Below are positions 52,737 through 61,818 of a DNA stretch of 64,000 nucleotides, in pieces. Every line of letters starts with the position of its first letter. The first letter of the stretch is position 1. The position numbers and the translations under genes are program-made. The notes under the pieces are model-generated. The model was given only the letters and a program-made list of their open reading frames with translations, was not told where the DNA came from and did not search any database. The stretch is from Bacillus subtilis (GTDB lineage Bacteria > Bacillota > Bacilli > Bacillales > Bacillaceae_C), in the NCBI RefSeq assembly GCF_008764245.1, contig NZ_VTQV01000011.1, forward strand, positions 2,143 through 66,142, in the 5' to 3' direction.

Positions 52737-54128
52737 ATGCAGCATGATCAGGCAGCGGTAACTTTGAGACCCCTTGAGGCTTTGCTCGTTATTGTGATCC
52801 TGTTAGGCGGGATTAGTTTTTCCATTGTATACTACGGGGTTGAGCCACATACACCGATTATTTTGTCTATTTTTCTCCTGTTGATTTATGGATTATGCAA
52901 AAAGGTTTCTTTTAAGGATCTAGAAAGCGGGTTGGTAGAGGGGGCAAAATCAGGTTTAGGAGCTGTTTTTCTATTCTTTTTTATTGGCATGTTAATAAGC
53001 AGTTGGATGGCAAGCGGGACGATTCCTACTTTCATTTATTTAGCCTTGGAGATGGTTAATGGCAAGTATTTCTTTGCCGTGGTTTTTATTGTCACTTCGA
53101 TGATTGGTATGAGTATTGGGAGTTCATTAACAACCATCGCTACGCTGGGAGTTGTATTTATCAGTGTCAGTTCTGCCCTTGATCTTTCAACACCCGTCAC
53201 TGCGGGCGCCGTTATTTCGGGTGCTTTTTTTGGCGATAAAATGTCGCCACTATCCGATACGACGAATTTGGCCTCTATGACCGTGAAAGTCGATTTATTT
53301 GAACATATTAAAAATATAATGTGGACAACTGTGCCTGCTTTTATTATTTCTCTTGTCCTCTTTAGCTTTTTATCGCCTAGTCAAGCAGCGACGAACCTTG
53401 ATAACATTGCTCTATTAAGAAATGCTTTGATGGAATTACAGCTCGTACATTGGTATTCTCTTATTCCTTTTGTTCTATTGGCGATTCTTGCCATTAAGAG
53501 AGTCCCCGCCATATTGGCCTTATCTTTTGGGACGCTTTCGGCTGTTGTCATTAGTCTTTTCATACAAAAAGATTATGGCTTGGGGCAAGTCATGACATTA
53601 TTGTATTCTGGTTACAAGTCTAATAGCGGTGTAGAAGAGCTTGATTCGCTCTTGACGCGCGGTGGAATGGAAAGCATGCTATTCTCTATTTCCCTCGTTC
53701 TCCTTGCGTTAGCGATGGGCGGTTTGCTATTCAAACTAGGCATTTTGCCCGCACTTTTAGAAGGGATTCAACAATTCTTAACACGAATCCCTTTATTAAT
53801 CGGAGCAACAGCCTTGGCATCTGTTGGAGTAAATTATTTAGTTGGAGAGCAGTATCTATCGATTCTTTTACCAGGAAATGCCTTTCAGGAATCGTATGCA
53901 AAGGCAGGACTTCATCCGAAAAATTTATCACGTGTATTAGAAGATGCTGGTACGGTTGTCAATCCGTTGGTTCCTTGGAGTGTCTGTGGGGTATTTATTA
54001 CGAGCGTCCTCGGAATTCCGACAACGGAATATTTTCTCTTTGCTTTCTTCTGTCTATTGTCTCCCCTCTTAACCATTTTCTTTGGAATAACAGGATGGAC
54101 GATTACAAAAGTGGACAAGCGTGTTTAA
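52737..54128 (+). CDS. nhaC: Na+/H+ antiporter, NhaC family
   Basis: A 463-residue, 11-12-span membrane protein of the NhaC/MleN family with GAVISGAFFGDKMSPLSDTTNLAS, the most conserved NhaC block (Asp residues in the ion path), and later EDAGTVVNPLVPWSVCG. It exchanges Na+ for H+, or in MleN-like members malate/lactate with the ions. The start is ATG at 52737 after GTGAGGAATG. It is monocistronic: a leader terminator stands before it and a strong terminator after it. The precise substrate class is not resolved by eye. Confidence 0.9.
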   Translation: MQHDQAAVTLRPLEALLVIVILLGGISFSIVYYGVEPHTPIILSIFLLLIYGLCKKVSFKDLESGLVEGAKSGLGAVFLFFFIGMLISSWMASGTIPTFIYLALEMVNGKYFFAVVFIVTSMIGMSIGSSLTTIATLGVVFISVSSALDLSTPVTAGAVISGAFFGDKMSPLSDTTNLASMTVKVDLFEHIKNIMWTTVPAFIISLVLFSFLSPSQAATNLDNIALLRNALMELQLVHWYSLIPFVLLAILAIKRVPAILALSFGTLSAVVISLFIQKDYGLGQVMTLLYSGYKSNSGVEELDSLLTRGGMESMLFSISLVLLALAMGGLLFKLGILPALLEGIQQFLTRIPLLIGATALASVGVNYLVGEQYLSILLPGNAFQESYAKAGLHPKNLSRVLEDAGTVVNPLVPWSVCGVFITSVLGIPTTEYFLFAFFCLLSPLLTIFFGITGWTITKVDKRV

Positions 54129-54238
54129 AGTCATGTCACTGGAATGGTTTGAGATGGAAAACGGGAGATTGGAAAATATCACCCTAAAAGGCGATGTCAC
54201 AAGGGTTGGATGATTTTTCTCGAAGGCTATTCAAATAA

Positions 54239-54290
54239 GGGGATTGAATGAAATGCCCATTCATTCGGTGCAACCATTCAATCCCCTTTT
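54239..54290 (+). terminator. Terminator of nhaC
   Basis: GGGGATTGAATG pairs perfectly with CATTCAATCCCC (12 bp) around a 24-base loop, followed by TTTTC. Confidence 0.75.
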
Positions 54291-54353
54291 CGCCTGCCAA
54301 TCCATTTAAATCAAAACCTTATCGGCAACGGCGCCACTATTTTAGGCGCCCTT

Positions 54354-55187
54354 TCAGCCTTCATCTGGCTCTTTTTCAACCAATACTTGCTCAGAGTCCA
54401 TTTTATTTTTATCGAAAGCCTCTTTAATCGCCTTACGAAGTTGTCTTTCTACCCCCCATTGCTCCATGTTCTCCGTTTTGGCAATAATGCGTAATGTCAC
54501 ATCATCTTGACCAATCATTTGAACACCAAGAACATCTGGTCCTTCTACAATCTTATCATTTTCCTGTTTTACTTTATCACAAATCTCTTGTAATACAGCT
54601 ATCGCTTGATCGATATTATCATGGTACGAAATCCCAATATCGACGAGTGCTCGCATATTTCCACGCGAATGATTGCTTAATGAGCCAATCTCTCTATTCG
54701 GAATATAATGAAGTGTGCCATCAAAACTACGAATTTGCGTTGTTCGTAAACCCACTTCTTCTACTATTCCGTCATAGCCCGCAGTTGACACATACTCCCC
54801 CACATCTAATTGCTTTTCGAGGAGAATAAAAAACCCGGTTACAATATCACTAACAAAACCTTGTGCACCAAAGCCAATGGCTAAGCCAACAATTCCTGCC
54901 CCTGCAATCAGGCCTGTCGCATCAAATTTAAATATGCCTAAAATGATGACGAGAGTAATAAAAAATAAAACATAAGAAAAGACACTTATCGCTAAAGCCT
55001 GTAAGGTTTTCGTTCTGGCTACAGACATCTTTCTTTTATTTTGTACTTTTAAAAAAGAAGACTGAATCACTCGCTTGCCGATCGAACGAATGATTAGATA
55101 AGCAATAATGGTTGCGATTAGCTGAATAAGTGTAACACCCACATTTAACAAAATCTGTTCCCATTTAATATTCTCGATCCAATTCAT
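54354..55187 (-). CDS. Small-conductance mechanosensitive channel, MscS family
   Basis: A 277-residue MscS-family protein: three spans (about residues 12-36, 66-86 and 93-118, the last containing the pore helix GLIAGAGIVGLAIGFGAQGF), then the beta domain with GFFILLEKQLDVGEYV, LRTTQIRSFDGTLHYIPNREI and a C-terminal alpha/beta cap. It opens when membrane tension rises and releases solutes after hypo-osmotic shock. Length and layout are like B. subtilis YkuT. The ribosome site is AAAGGAG. It is convergent with nhaC. A GGCGCC/GGCGCC hairpin lies at its 3' end but lacks a T run. Confidence 0.92.
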   Translation of the reverse strand: MNWIENIKWEQILLNVGVTLIQLIATIIAYLIIRSIGKRVIQSSFLKVQNKRKMSVARTKTLQALAISVFSYVLFFITLVIILGIFKFDATGLIAGAGIVGLAIGFGAQGFVSDIVTGFFILLEKQLDVGEYVSTAGYDGIVEEVGLRTTQIRSFDGTLHYIPNREIGSLSNHSRGNMRALVDIGISYHDNIDQAIAVLQEICDKVKQENDKIVEGPDVLGVQMIGQDDVTLRIIAKTENMEQWGVERQLRKAIKEAFDKNKMDSEQVLVEKEPDEG

Positions 55188-55341
55188 ATCTGTTTACTCC
55201 TTTGTATTTACTGTGAATGATCATTATACCAAACACATCATTTAATATAAACTACGTCTTTATTACTCTTTTTCTGAAAAAACTAAAAAGAGATGGATAA
55301 ATATAAGGAAATTTTTATAATTGTTGGCAACTTTTGCTCAT

Positions 55342-55367
55342 GTTTTATCGCTTTACTCCAAGGGAAT
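55342..55367 (+). promoter_or_regulatory. Sigma-B-like promoter of katE
   Basis: GTTTTA (55342-55347) and GGGAAT (55362-55367) are spaced by 14 bases, a full match to GTTTWW-N12-15-GGGWAW. B. subtilis katE is a classic sigma-B gene, which agrees. The start codon is 45 bases downstream. Confidence 0.7.
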
Positions 55368-55411
55368 TGAGTAGTAATAGCACAATTCAAGAAGAAGGAG
55401 GATAAAACGAC

Positions 55412-57457
55412 GTGAGTGAAGAGAACAAGGTGAACGAAAATAGCAAGAATGAACAGCTGGAGCCATTTCGCAGTGATGATCGCGATAAACATTTGACGAC
55501 CAATCAAGGCTTAAAGGTGTTTGAAGATGAATTTTCATTAAAAGCGGGGAGCCGTGGTCCCACGCTGATGGAGGATTTTCATTTCCGAGAAAAGATGACA
55601 CACTTCGATCATGAAAGGATTCCGGAAAGAGTTGTCCACGCCAGAGGATATGGAGCGCATGGCGAATTTGAATTATATGAATCTATGAAGCCTTATACAA
55701 AAGCCAAATTCCTCCAGCAACCTGGGACAAAAATCCCTGTGTTCACCCGGTTTTCCACGGTAGCGGGATCGAAGGGCTCTTTTGATATTCCTCGCGATGT
55801 TCGTGGATTTGCAACGAAATTCTATACGGACGAAGGAAATTTCGACTTGGTTGGCAACAACATGCCGGTGTTTTTTATCCAGGATGCGATTAAATTCCCT
55901 GATTTTATACATGCTGTCAAACCTGAGCCAGACACTGGTTATCCTCAGGCTGCTTCCGCGCACGATACATTCTGGGATTTTATTGCCAATAACCAAGAAT
56001 CTGCTCATATGGTGATGTGGCTGATGTCAGATCGCGCTATTCCAAGAAGTTTGCGGATGATGGAAGGCTTTGGGGTTCACACCTTTCGTTTTGTCAACGA
56101 TGAAGGAAAATCTCATTTTGTCAAATTCCATTGGAAGCCAAAGCTTGGCATTCATTCCACTGTTTGGGATGAGGCACAGAAGGTCAATGGCAAGAACCCT
56201 GACTTTAATCGCCAGGATATTCATGAATCGATTGAGAATGGCGATTATCCAGAATGGGAGTTAGGGGTGCAACTGGTACCTGAAGAAGACGAATTCAAAT
56301 TTGATTTTGATATCCTTGACCCTACGAAATTATGGCCGGAAGAAGATGTACCGGTGAACATTATCGGTAAAATGACATTGAATCGGAATGTGGACAATGT
56401 GTTTGCTGAAACGGAGCAAGTCGCATTCCATCCGGGTAGTGTTGTACCGGGAATTGATTTTTCTAATGATCCATTACTGCAGGGAAGACTTTTTTCATAT
56501 ACGGATACTCAACTGATCAGGCTTGGCGGACCAAACTTCCATGAGCTGCCAATTAATCGCCCTGTCTGTCCCTTCCACAACAATCAGCGTGATGGCTATG
56601 GTAGACAGACGATTAATGTTGGCAAGACAAGCTACCATCTTAATTCTATTTCCAGCAACATGCCTTCTCCAGCATCCGTGGAAGAAGGCGGCTATGAGCA
56701 TTATCAGGAAAAAGTAGATGGGCTGAAAATACAAGCCAGAAGTGAGAGTTTCAAGGATCATTTCTCTCAAGCGACGATGTTTTGGAATAGTATGTCCGAT
56801 GTAGAAAAACAACATATCCAAGAAGCATTCAGTTTTGAGCTTGGCATGGTCAATGACAGAGCCATCCGCCAGCAGGTCGTTGATATGATCGCACATATTC
56901 ATTTAGAGCTAGCTAAGGAAGTAGCGGCCAATATCGGTGTACGGGAGCCACTCACCGGGGGATCAAATGTGACCAAATCTTCACCAGCTCTTAGCCAGAT
57001 GAACACGGTCCATAAACCTGATACCTTGAAAATCGCTGTCGTTCTTGACGAGGGCTTCAATGACACAGAGGTGGAAACAGCCATTCAAGGACTAAAAAAA
57101 TTTCATACCTATCCAACCGTGATTAGCTCGAAGCTTGGAAAAATCAAAGGGGAAAATGGAACAGAAATAGAAGCTGTCGCTACATTTGATACAGGTGATC
57201 CAGTATTATTTGATGCCTTATATGTCGCTGGTGGTAAAAACTCAAGCAATGGCTTTGTGAAAAAAGTGAGTTATATGGTACAAGAAACATTTAAACATTT
57301 TAAGCCTATCGGGGCGACGGGAGCAGGCATTGAGATCCTGCGCAAGAATGGTGTGACAGAAGAGCCTGGGGTTATAACTGAAGATAAGGCCGAAAATTTC
57401 ATTACTAAATATATAGATGCCGTAGCTGCACATCGTCATTGGAATCGTAATGTTTAG
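55412..57457 (+). CDS. katE: Large-subunit catalase (HPII/KatE type)
   Basis: A 681-residue clade 2 catalase. The catalytic core shows the distal His in RVVHARGYGAHGEF, the Asn in VGNNMPVFFIQDAIKFPDF and the proximal heme-ligand Tyr in RLFSYTDTQLIRLGGPNF. Residues from about 525 on form the flavodoxin/DJ-1-like C-terminal domain (LKIAVVLDEGFNDTEV, LYVAGGKNSSNGF) that separates large from small catalases. It degrades hydrogen peroxide in the cytoplasm. The start is GTG at 55412 after AAGGAGGATAAAACGAC. The promoter looks sigma-B dependent. It is monocistronic. Confidence 0.96.
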   Translation: MSEENKVNENSKNEQLEPFRSDDRDKHLTTNQGLKVFEDEFSLKAGSRGPTLMEDFHFREKMTHFDHERIPERVVHARGYGAHGEFELYESMKPYTKAKFLQQPGTKIPVFTRFSTVAGSKGSFDIPRDVRGFATKFYTDEGNFDLVGNNMPVFFIQDAIKFPDFIHAVKPEPDTGYPQAASAHDTFWDFIANNQESAHMVMWLMSDRAIPRSLRMMEGFGVHTFRFVNDEGKSHFVKFHWKPKLGIHSTVWDEAQKVNGKNPDFNRQDIHESIENGDYPEWELGVQLVPEEDEFKFDFDILDPTKLWPEEDVPVNIIGKMTLNRNVDNVFAETEQVAFHPGSVVPGIDFSNDPLLQGRLFSYTDTQLIRLGGPNFHELPINRPVCPFHNNQRDGYGRQTINVGKTSYHLNSISSNMPSPASVEEGGYEHYQEKVDGLKIQARSESFKDHFSQATMFWNSMSDVEKQHIQEAFSFELGMVNDRAIRQQVVDMIAHIHLELAKEVAANIGVREPLTGGSNVTKSSPALSQMNTVHKPDTLKIAVVLDEGFNDTEVETAIQGLKKFHTYPTVISSKLGKIKGENGTEIEAVATFDTGDPVLFDALYVAGGKNSSNGFVKKVSYMVQETFKHFKPIGATGAGIEILRKNGVTEEPGVITEDKAENFITKYIDAVAAHRHWNRNV

Positions 57458-57465
57458 ACGTATTT

Positions 57466-57500
57466 AGCGTGGGACCAAATATCATAGGTCCCACGCTTTT
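57466..57500 (+). terminator. Terminator of katE
   Basis: AGCGTGGGACC pairs perfectly with GGTCCCACGCT (11 bp) around a 10-base loop, followed by TTTATT. Confidence 0.85.
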
Positions 57501-57880
57501 ATTGATATACAAAGAAAAAAATCTACAGAATTTTAGGGTTGTATTTTAAAAAGGCATGTCAGCTATTCAAATATTACGTAGTAGCGATCAAAAAGTTTAG
57601 CGCCTAATGAAACTGATTGACTCAAAATGATGGTAGTTTAGCAAACACAAATCGCTATTTTCATATACCTTTAAACCCTCTTGGGTTGAAGGTAGGTATG
57701 TTAGTGTTTTTTTCGCCTCCTTTAAAACATTACGGAGAAAATGGAGGCATTTTACATAACCGATTCTTTTGTAACACAACAAACATCTTATATAAAATAT
57801 TTAGTAATCTGGTTGTAAACAGCCCCTAATCTTCATTTGTTAAGCTTAGCTATGATAACAAACATCAAGGGAGTTACTAA
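57501..57880. other. Gene-poor AT-rich stretch
   Basis: I see no convincing gene here. Short frames on both strands lack ribosome sites and domain features. The stretch ends with the ribosome site of a very small gene. Confidence 0.5.
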
Positions 57881-57982
57881 ATGAACATAAAAGCTTTAGT
57901 TTGTAAATTATTAAAGAGACATAAATATAACTACTTTACTGATGAATGTATTAGATGTGGAAAAACAAAGAAAAAACTTTAA
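57881..57982 (+). CDS. 33-residue zinc-finger-like protein (DUF1660-like)
   Basis: A 33-codon gene, shorter than most annotation cut-offs. It begins MNIKALVCKLLKRHKYNYF and ends CIRCGKTKKKL. Cys-8, His-14 and the CIRC pair (Cys-23, Cys-26) could bind one zinc, and the pattern of an early Cys-x5-His then CxxCGK resembles the small phage protein family DUF1660. AAGGGAG lies 8 bases before the ATG, and a strong terminator follows 6 bases after the stop, so it looks like a complete transcription unit. It may be a prophage leftover. Confidence 0.55.
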   Translation: MNIKALVCKLLKRHKYNYFTDECIRCGKTKKKL

Positions 57983-57987
57983 GTTAT

Positions 57988-58024
57988 AACCTGGCATAAT
58001 GATAAGTCTATATGCCAGGTTTTT
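57988..58024 (+). terminator. Terminator of 33-residue gene
   Basis: AACCTGGCATA pairs perfectly with TATGCCAGGTT (11 bp) around a 12-base loop, followed by TTT. Confidence 0.8.
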
Positions 58025-58091
58025 AATGATTTTAAATGGTTTTCAAAAAAGAAATCTTAAGCTTACTATTCATGTGCTAAAGAAAACATAA

Positions 58092-58760
58092 TTATAAGTT
58101 TCGTGCTCTCTTCGCTGCTTCATTAGCTTCACGTTGCTTTGCATTTGCCCTATTGAGTCTACTGGCAAAATGATGCGAATTGATATTATATTGAGCTTGT
58201 TTTCCTGCATGTTTATAAGCGTAATCAGCGTCCTTTTGCAATTGTCTTGCTTTCCATTCTGCTTTCTTTTTTAATTCCTCTCTACTATTCGAATTATTTG
58301 AACCTCCGCCGGAAGCTCCCCCACCAGAATGATAACTACCTCCACCAGAAGAAGAACGGCCACCACCATCATAAAACAAACCTGCGATAATAAATACGAG
58401 ATATCCTATACTAACCCCTATAAAGGACACAGCTTTCCATAGCAATTTGATCAATTTTAGCAGGAATACTATGACCTTATATGTAGTCAATCTCGGGAAA
58501 AGTCTGTCTCTTGTTTTGACCAACACTATTACAATCAATAAACTAAGTAATGCTGCGGGAATCACAAGTATTAGACCCGTGGCACCAAATGAATAGTTGT
58601 ATGTATAAATTGTTTCATTATTAGCATTCAACAGTTTGGTTAACTCTTTATCCGCAATATTATTAAAAATAGTAGTAAAAATCCAAGTAAATATTAGAAA
58701 GTGTAACGTCTTGCCATTTACAATTTTCTTCCATATCCGTGATTCATATATGCTATTCAT
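58092..58760 (-). CDS. Membrane protein with Gly/Ser-rich linker and basic tail
   Basis: A 222-residue protein, family not recognised. Spans are predicted near 18-36, 57-82 and 105-128. A low-complexity linker (residues about 130-160, YDGGGRSSSGGGSYHSGGG onward) leads to a charged helix (EELKKKAEWKARQLQKDADY through KQREANEAAKRARNL) that is strongly basic and alanine-rich, perhaps binding nucleic acid or wall polymer. The ribosome site is GAGGAGG. It lies 94 bases downstream of the proteasome-like gene on the same strand and may be co-transcribed with it. Confidence 0.6.
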   Translation of the reverse strand: MNSIYESRIWKKIVNGKTLHFLIFTWIFTTIFNNIADKELTKLLNANNETIYTYNYSFGATGLILVIPAALLSLLIVIVLVKTRDRLFPRLTTYKVIVFLLKLIKLLWKAVSFIGVSIGYLVFIIAGLFYDGGGRSSSGGGSYHSGGGASGGGSNNSNSREELKKKAEWKARQLQKDADYAYKHAGKQAQYNINSHHFASRLNRANAKQREANEAAKRARNL

Positions 58761-58854
58761 ATGCTACCTCCTCATGTTTAAATACTGTATGAATAAACTT
58801 TATACTCTGATACTTTTTACTCTTTTTATCAACTTCTTCTAGAATAATTAAAGC

Positions 58855-60099
58855 CTATTTCTTCTTCACCCACGTAAAACCATCCCCTTTTGTGATCACT
58901 GCCACATCAATCGGACCACCTACCGTCTCCATTGCAATGGAAAATTTTCTTTTTAAAGATGTGATGTTTAACAAAGATTCCGCTATATGGGCTAGCTCTT
59001 TTGCCGGTAAAGATTCGACCACATCTAAAATAGGATCAATAAATTTTTCACGTTTATAGGAGGTTAGTTTTTTCTGGTACTGATTGTATACATGCTTAAA
59101 GGCATCTGCCATTTCATCTTCTACCTCTTCTACCATAACCTCTTCATGAAAATGATCCTTTAATCGATCAACCAATCGATCCGTTAAGGAATGAAATTCA
59201 CTTTTTAAAACGATAGAGATAAAGTCTTCAACATCCTCGTGAACCCCATCTAGAAAACTTCTAATCATATCTCTTTGGGCAAAAGGAAGAATCACTGCAT
59301 GAGTGGAATGGTTGATCGTCTTTTTCCTCGTAAAGTACTTGGTTTTGTGATTAATTTTACCGTCAACTATGAGGACGTGGACAGATGGATAGATTTCTTT
59401 ATCTCCATACCCAGCAAAAACTATGCCAGAATAGTTATCAGAGAACTCCTTTACTAAGGACTGGACCATCATATATTTTATTCCTTCTAACCATTCTTCT
59501 ATGTACAGTTGATGTTCAAATTCACCATGAATCAATTCTTCTATTCTCTTTTCATATTTTTCAAACAGTCGTTCATAATCACTTTCATTAAAACCATTCG
59601 GAAATGCCTTTTCCTCTAATGTTTGAATTCTATTATTTAAGAATTCTTCTGCCTGTTGTATATACATTTCTTGGATTTCATCTTGCAGGCTTAGCTCACC
59701 GTATTCACTGTATAAACTCTTATTGATGTCAGATAGTTGATGATATAGGTGAGTGATATTGACATATAATGTATTTTCTATATATCTTTCTTCGTTTATC
59801 TCGGACATAAATTGATTGTATTGATTTTCGTTAAGAAACCGCAAAAAATCTTCCATATATTCTTTTACAGTGTCAAATGCATGAGAATCTAATGTATTTT
59901 CATATACTTTTATCAGCGTTTCCCACGGAACATGGAACATAGAGGCTGAACCATAGATCATCACTGCGATAGTATGATTTCCCGAGAATCGAAATAACTT
60001 GTCCGCCGAATTGTACACCTTTCTCTCCCGAATTGTAACAGCGCTATCTGATGCCAAGGCAATCCCACCTGTATTCATTACGACTATTTCAGCCGTCAT
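58855..60099 (-). CDS. Proteasome-like Ntn hydrolase with long C-terminal extension
   Basis: A 414-residue protein. If the initiator Met is removed, the mature N-terminus is TAEIVVMNTGGIALASDSAV; Thr is residue 1, Asp (in ASDSAV) is 17 and Lys (in SADKLF) is 33, the exact catalytic spacing of proteasome beta subunits and HslV. The strand pattern up to HTIAVMIYGSASM also fits that fold. After about residue 180 a helical, charged extension of over 200 residues follows, absent from HslV or Anbu. The ATG at 60099 is supported by this chemistry and by an AGGAG site; an ATG six codons upstream would bury the Thr. No partner ATPase is adjacent. Confidence 0.75.
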   Translation of the reverse strand: MTAEIVVMNTGGIALASDSAVTIRERKVYNSADKLFRFSGNHTIAVMIYGSASMFHVPWETLIKVYENTLDSHAFDTVKEYMEDFLRFLNENQYNQFMSEINEERYIENTLYVNITHLYHQLSDINKSLYSEYGELSLQDEIQEMYIQQAEEFLNNRIQTLEEKAFPNGFNESDYERLFEKYEKRIEELIHGEFEHQLYIEEWLEGIKYMMVQSLVKEFSDNYSGIVFAGYGDKEIYPSVHVLIVDGKINHKTKYFTRKKTINHSTHAVILPFAQRDMIRSFLDGVHEDVEDFISIVLKSEFHSLTDRLVDRLKDHFHEEVMVEEVEDEMADAFKHVYNQYQKKLTSYKREKFIDPILDVVESLPAKELAHIAESLLNITSLKRKFSIAMETVGGPIDVAVITKGDGFTWVKKK

Positions 60100-60157
60100 C
60101 CTCGTCACTCTCCTCACTTTTTTTGCTAATCGACCTTATATATACACCAATGTACAG

Positions 60158-60190
60158 AAAAAGGCACGCGCTCATTACGGCACGTGCCGC
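60158..60190 (-). terminator. Terminator of lipoprotein gene
   Basis: On the minus strand GGCACG pairs with CGTGCC around a 14-base loop and is followed by TTTTTCT, 5-37 bases past the lipoprotein stop codon. It separates that gene from the proteasome-like gene. Confidence 0.65.
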
Positions 60191-60194
60191 CCTT

Positions 60195-61130
60195 TTATTT
60201 CCCTTCGATTGTTACGTTTTTACTTTTCGTATCTGGGCTATCTAACCTAAAACCAATAAATGAATCATCTACACGTGTTAATAAACTTGTTCTATCTGTT
60301 GCTATACCTGAAAAAGTCGTTCCAAAAATGGTTTGTTTAACCATACCTCTGGTAAAAGTAAGTTCTTCATCTGTTGTCTCCCATTCTATTGGATCTGGCA
60401 CATAAGAATCCGGAGCTGGCGGGTTGGATGAATCTTCAAATCTTCCGTACTCTTCAAGCCTTTTTAATTCCTCAGTGTAAATATCCTTCGCACCCGGAGC
60501 TCCGGAGTAATTTGGATCTGTAGAATAAGCATAATAGTCAATAAAGGAGCCTTGGATAAATTCATCCAACTGGTAGTATACATCCGGCATATATAGCTTT
60601 ATGCTTTCCGTATTTTGCCCTAATTCATCTAATGTAATATCTAGTGTGTACTTACTGGAAAGTGGAGATCTTTCACTGTCATCCACTTTCAAGTAAATAT
60701 CTTTAAAGGATTCATCATACCTTTCTTTTATATCTGTCGAGATGGATCTGCCATCGATTTTATCCACAAGTTCGTCAAGAGTTTTATCTGTAAAATCACT
60801 TGCTAATTGAACTAGTTCTTCATCAGAAAGGTCATGTATATCTTCAATCGTAGTGTCTTCCAGTTTATAAGCCGTTACCTTACCTTTTTTAAAAACAAAC
60901 ACTTTGTAAACATTGGAATCTCTAACTGGATTTTCATCTGTTTGAATCCAAACAGAATACTTTTCAAACCCTTCACTTAAAGGCATAAAATTATCTGGTG
61001 AACCGTCTTGTGGTCCACTACCACCAACCAGAGGATCGCCACCGCCTGCATCCTTACCACCACAAGCCCCTAAAAGTAATACAGCAGTTATTACTGCCAA
61101 CATTACCAACCATTTTCTATTTAAAAACAT
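60195..61130 (-). CDS. Hypothetical lipoprotein
   Basis: A 311-residue secreted lipoprotein of unknown family. The signal peptide ends LLLGAC with lipidated Cys-23, followed by a Gly-rich linker (GGKDAGGGDPLVGGSG). The mature part is acidic and alternates predicted beta strands (KYSVWIQTDENPVRD, YKVFVFKKGKVTAYKLED) and helices. No motif was recognised. It lies upstream of the proteasome-like gene on the same strand but has its own terminator. Confidence 0.65.
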   Translation of the reverse strand: MFLNRKWLVMLAVITAVLLLGACGGKDAGGGDPLVGGSGPQDGSPDNFMPLSEGFEKYSVWIQTDENPVRDSNVYKVFVFKKGKVTAYKLEDTTIEDIHDLSDEELVQLASDFTDKTLDELVDKIDGRSISTDIKERYDESFKDIYLKVDDSERSPLSSKYTLDITLDELGQNTESIKLYMPDVYYQLDEFIQGSFIDYYAYSTDPNYSGAPGAKDIYTEELKRLEEYGRFEDSSNPPAPDSYVPDPIEWETTDEELTFTRGMVKQTIFGTTFSGIATDRTSLLTRVDDSFIGFRLDSPDTKSKNVTIEGK

Positions 61131-61410
61131 TTCTTAAGTCCCCCATTTTATTTTCATGTACTCTTTTGTAGGTAAAATGTACCAATAATAGAATAGCCGT
61201 TTTAACCTAGTTTTTCAACCTAGTAATCTCTATCAAACACGCCTTTTCCTCTGTTTATAAGAGAATAAAAATTCGCAATATTCGAACATGGGGACTTCAA
61301 ACCAGGCGAGATTAACGAACATAATCTTCTAAGAACAACATGACTCATTTTACAAGATTATTTTTTATTACTTTCCCTATCTAGTCTATTTGATCGGCCT
61401 TGACGTCAAA

Positions 61411-61441
61411 AAACCTAACTCTATGTTTAAGAGCTAGGTTT
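61411..61441. terminator. Isolated terminator-like hairpin
   Basis: AAACCTAACTCT pairs with AGAGCTAGGTTT over 11-12 positions around a 7-base loop. It lies in a gene-free stretch and its gene is not evident. Confidence 0.5.
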
Positions 61442-61562
61442 AGATTATAATATTAAATTTTAGTTGTAAACCCTTCGGGAAGGTGTGAATTAATTTCCTT
61501 ATTCAAAAATTTTTTTGTTAAATTAATTTTAACATACGTGTCAAGTAGGAGGAATATATTTA

Positions 61563-61636
61563 AAAATGTACATTCCCACATCTTTCAGTGCCACGATGTT
61601 GCGGTTTTTGCGCTATTGCAGGTGCACATTTTAAAA
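61563..61636. other. Inverted-repeat-bounded segment in gene-free region
   Basis: AAAATGTACA at the left and TGCACATTTT at the right are inverted copies (9 of 10) enclosing about 54 bases. AGTAGGAGG just to the left precedes a 22-codon frame that is probably spurious. The element may be a structured RNA or an insertion-sequence scar. Confidence 0.35.
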
Positions 61637-61704
61637 TCAATTTGAAGAAGCTTTTACGTTTTCTTCAGCAAACTTTAGCCGCATAAAACATGTAAATTTT
61701 GTAT

Positions 61705-61738
61705 TAAAAAATCGCAGGAAAATTTCCTGCGACTTTTG
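61705..61738. terminator. Terminator-like hairpin before oxidoreductase 3' end
   Basis: TCGCAGGAAA pairs perfectly with TTTCCTGCGA with a one-base centre and T-rich ends on both strands. It lies 80 bases past the stop codon of the minus-strand oxidoreductase, for which it can serve as terminator. Apart from the hairpins listed, 61131-61818 holds no gene I can support. Confidence 0.65.
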
Positions 61739-61818
61739 TCGTCAGTGTCCGGTGCCGCGTTACAACAAATTGGGACCTAACACTTTTATATTGGGGAAAC
61801 TCCAAATTCTTAACTTCA

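Noticed and set aside
61567-61635. 22-codon plus-strand frame after AGTAGGAGG
   Set aside because: The ribosome site is plausible, but the peptide has no family features and the sequence looks like an inverted-repeat element.
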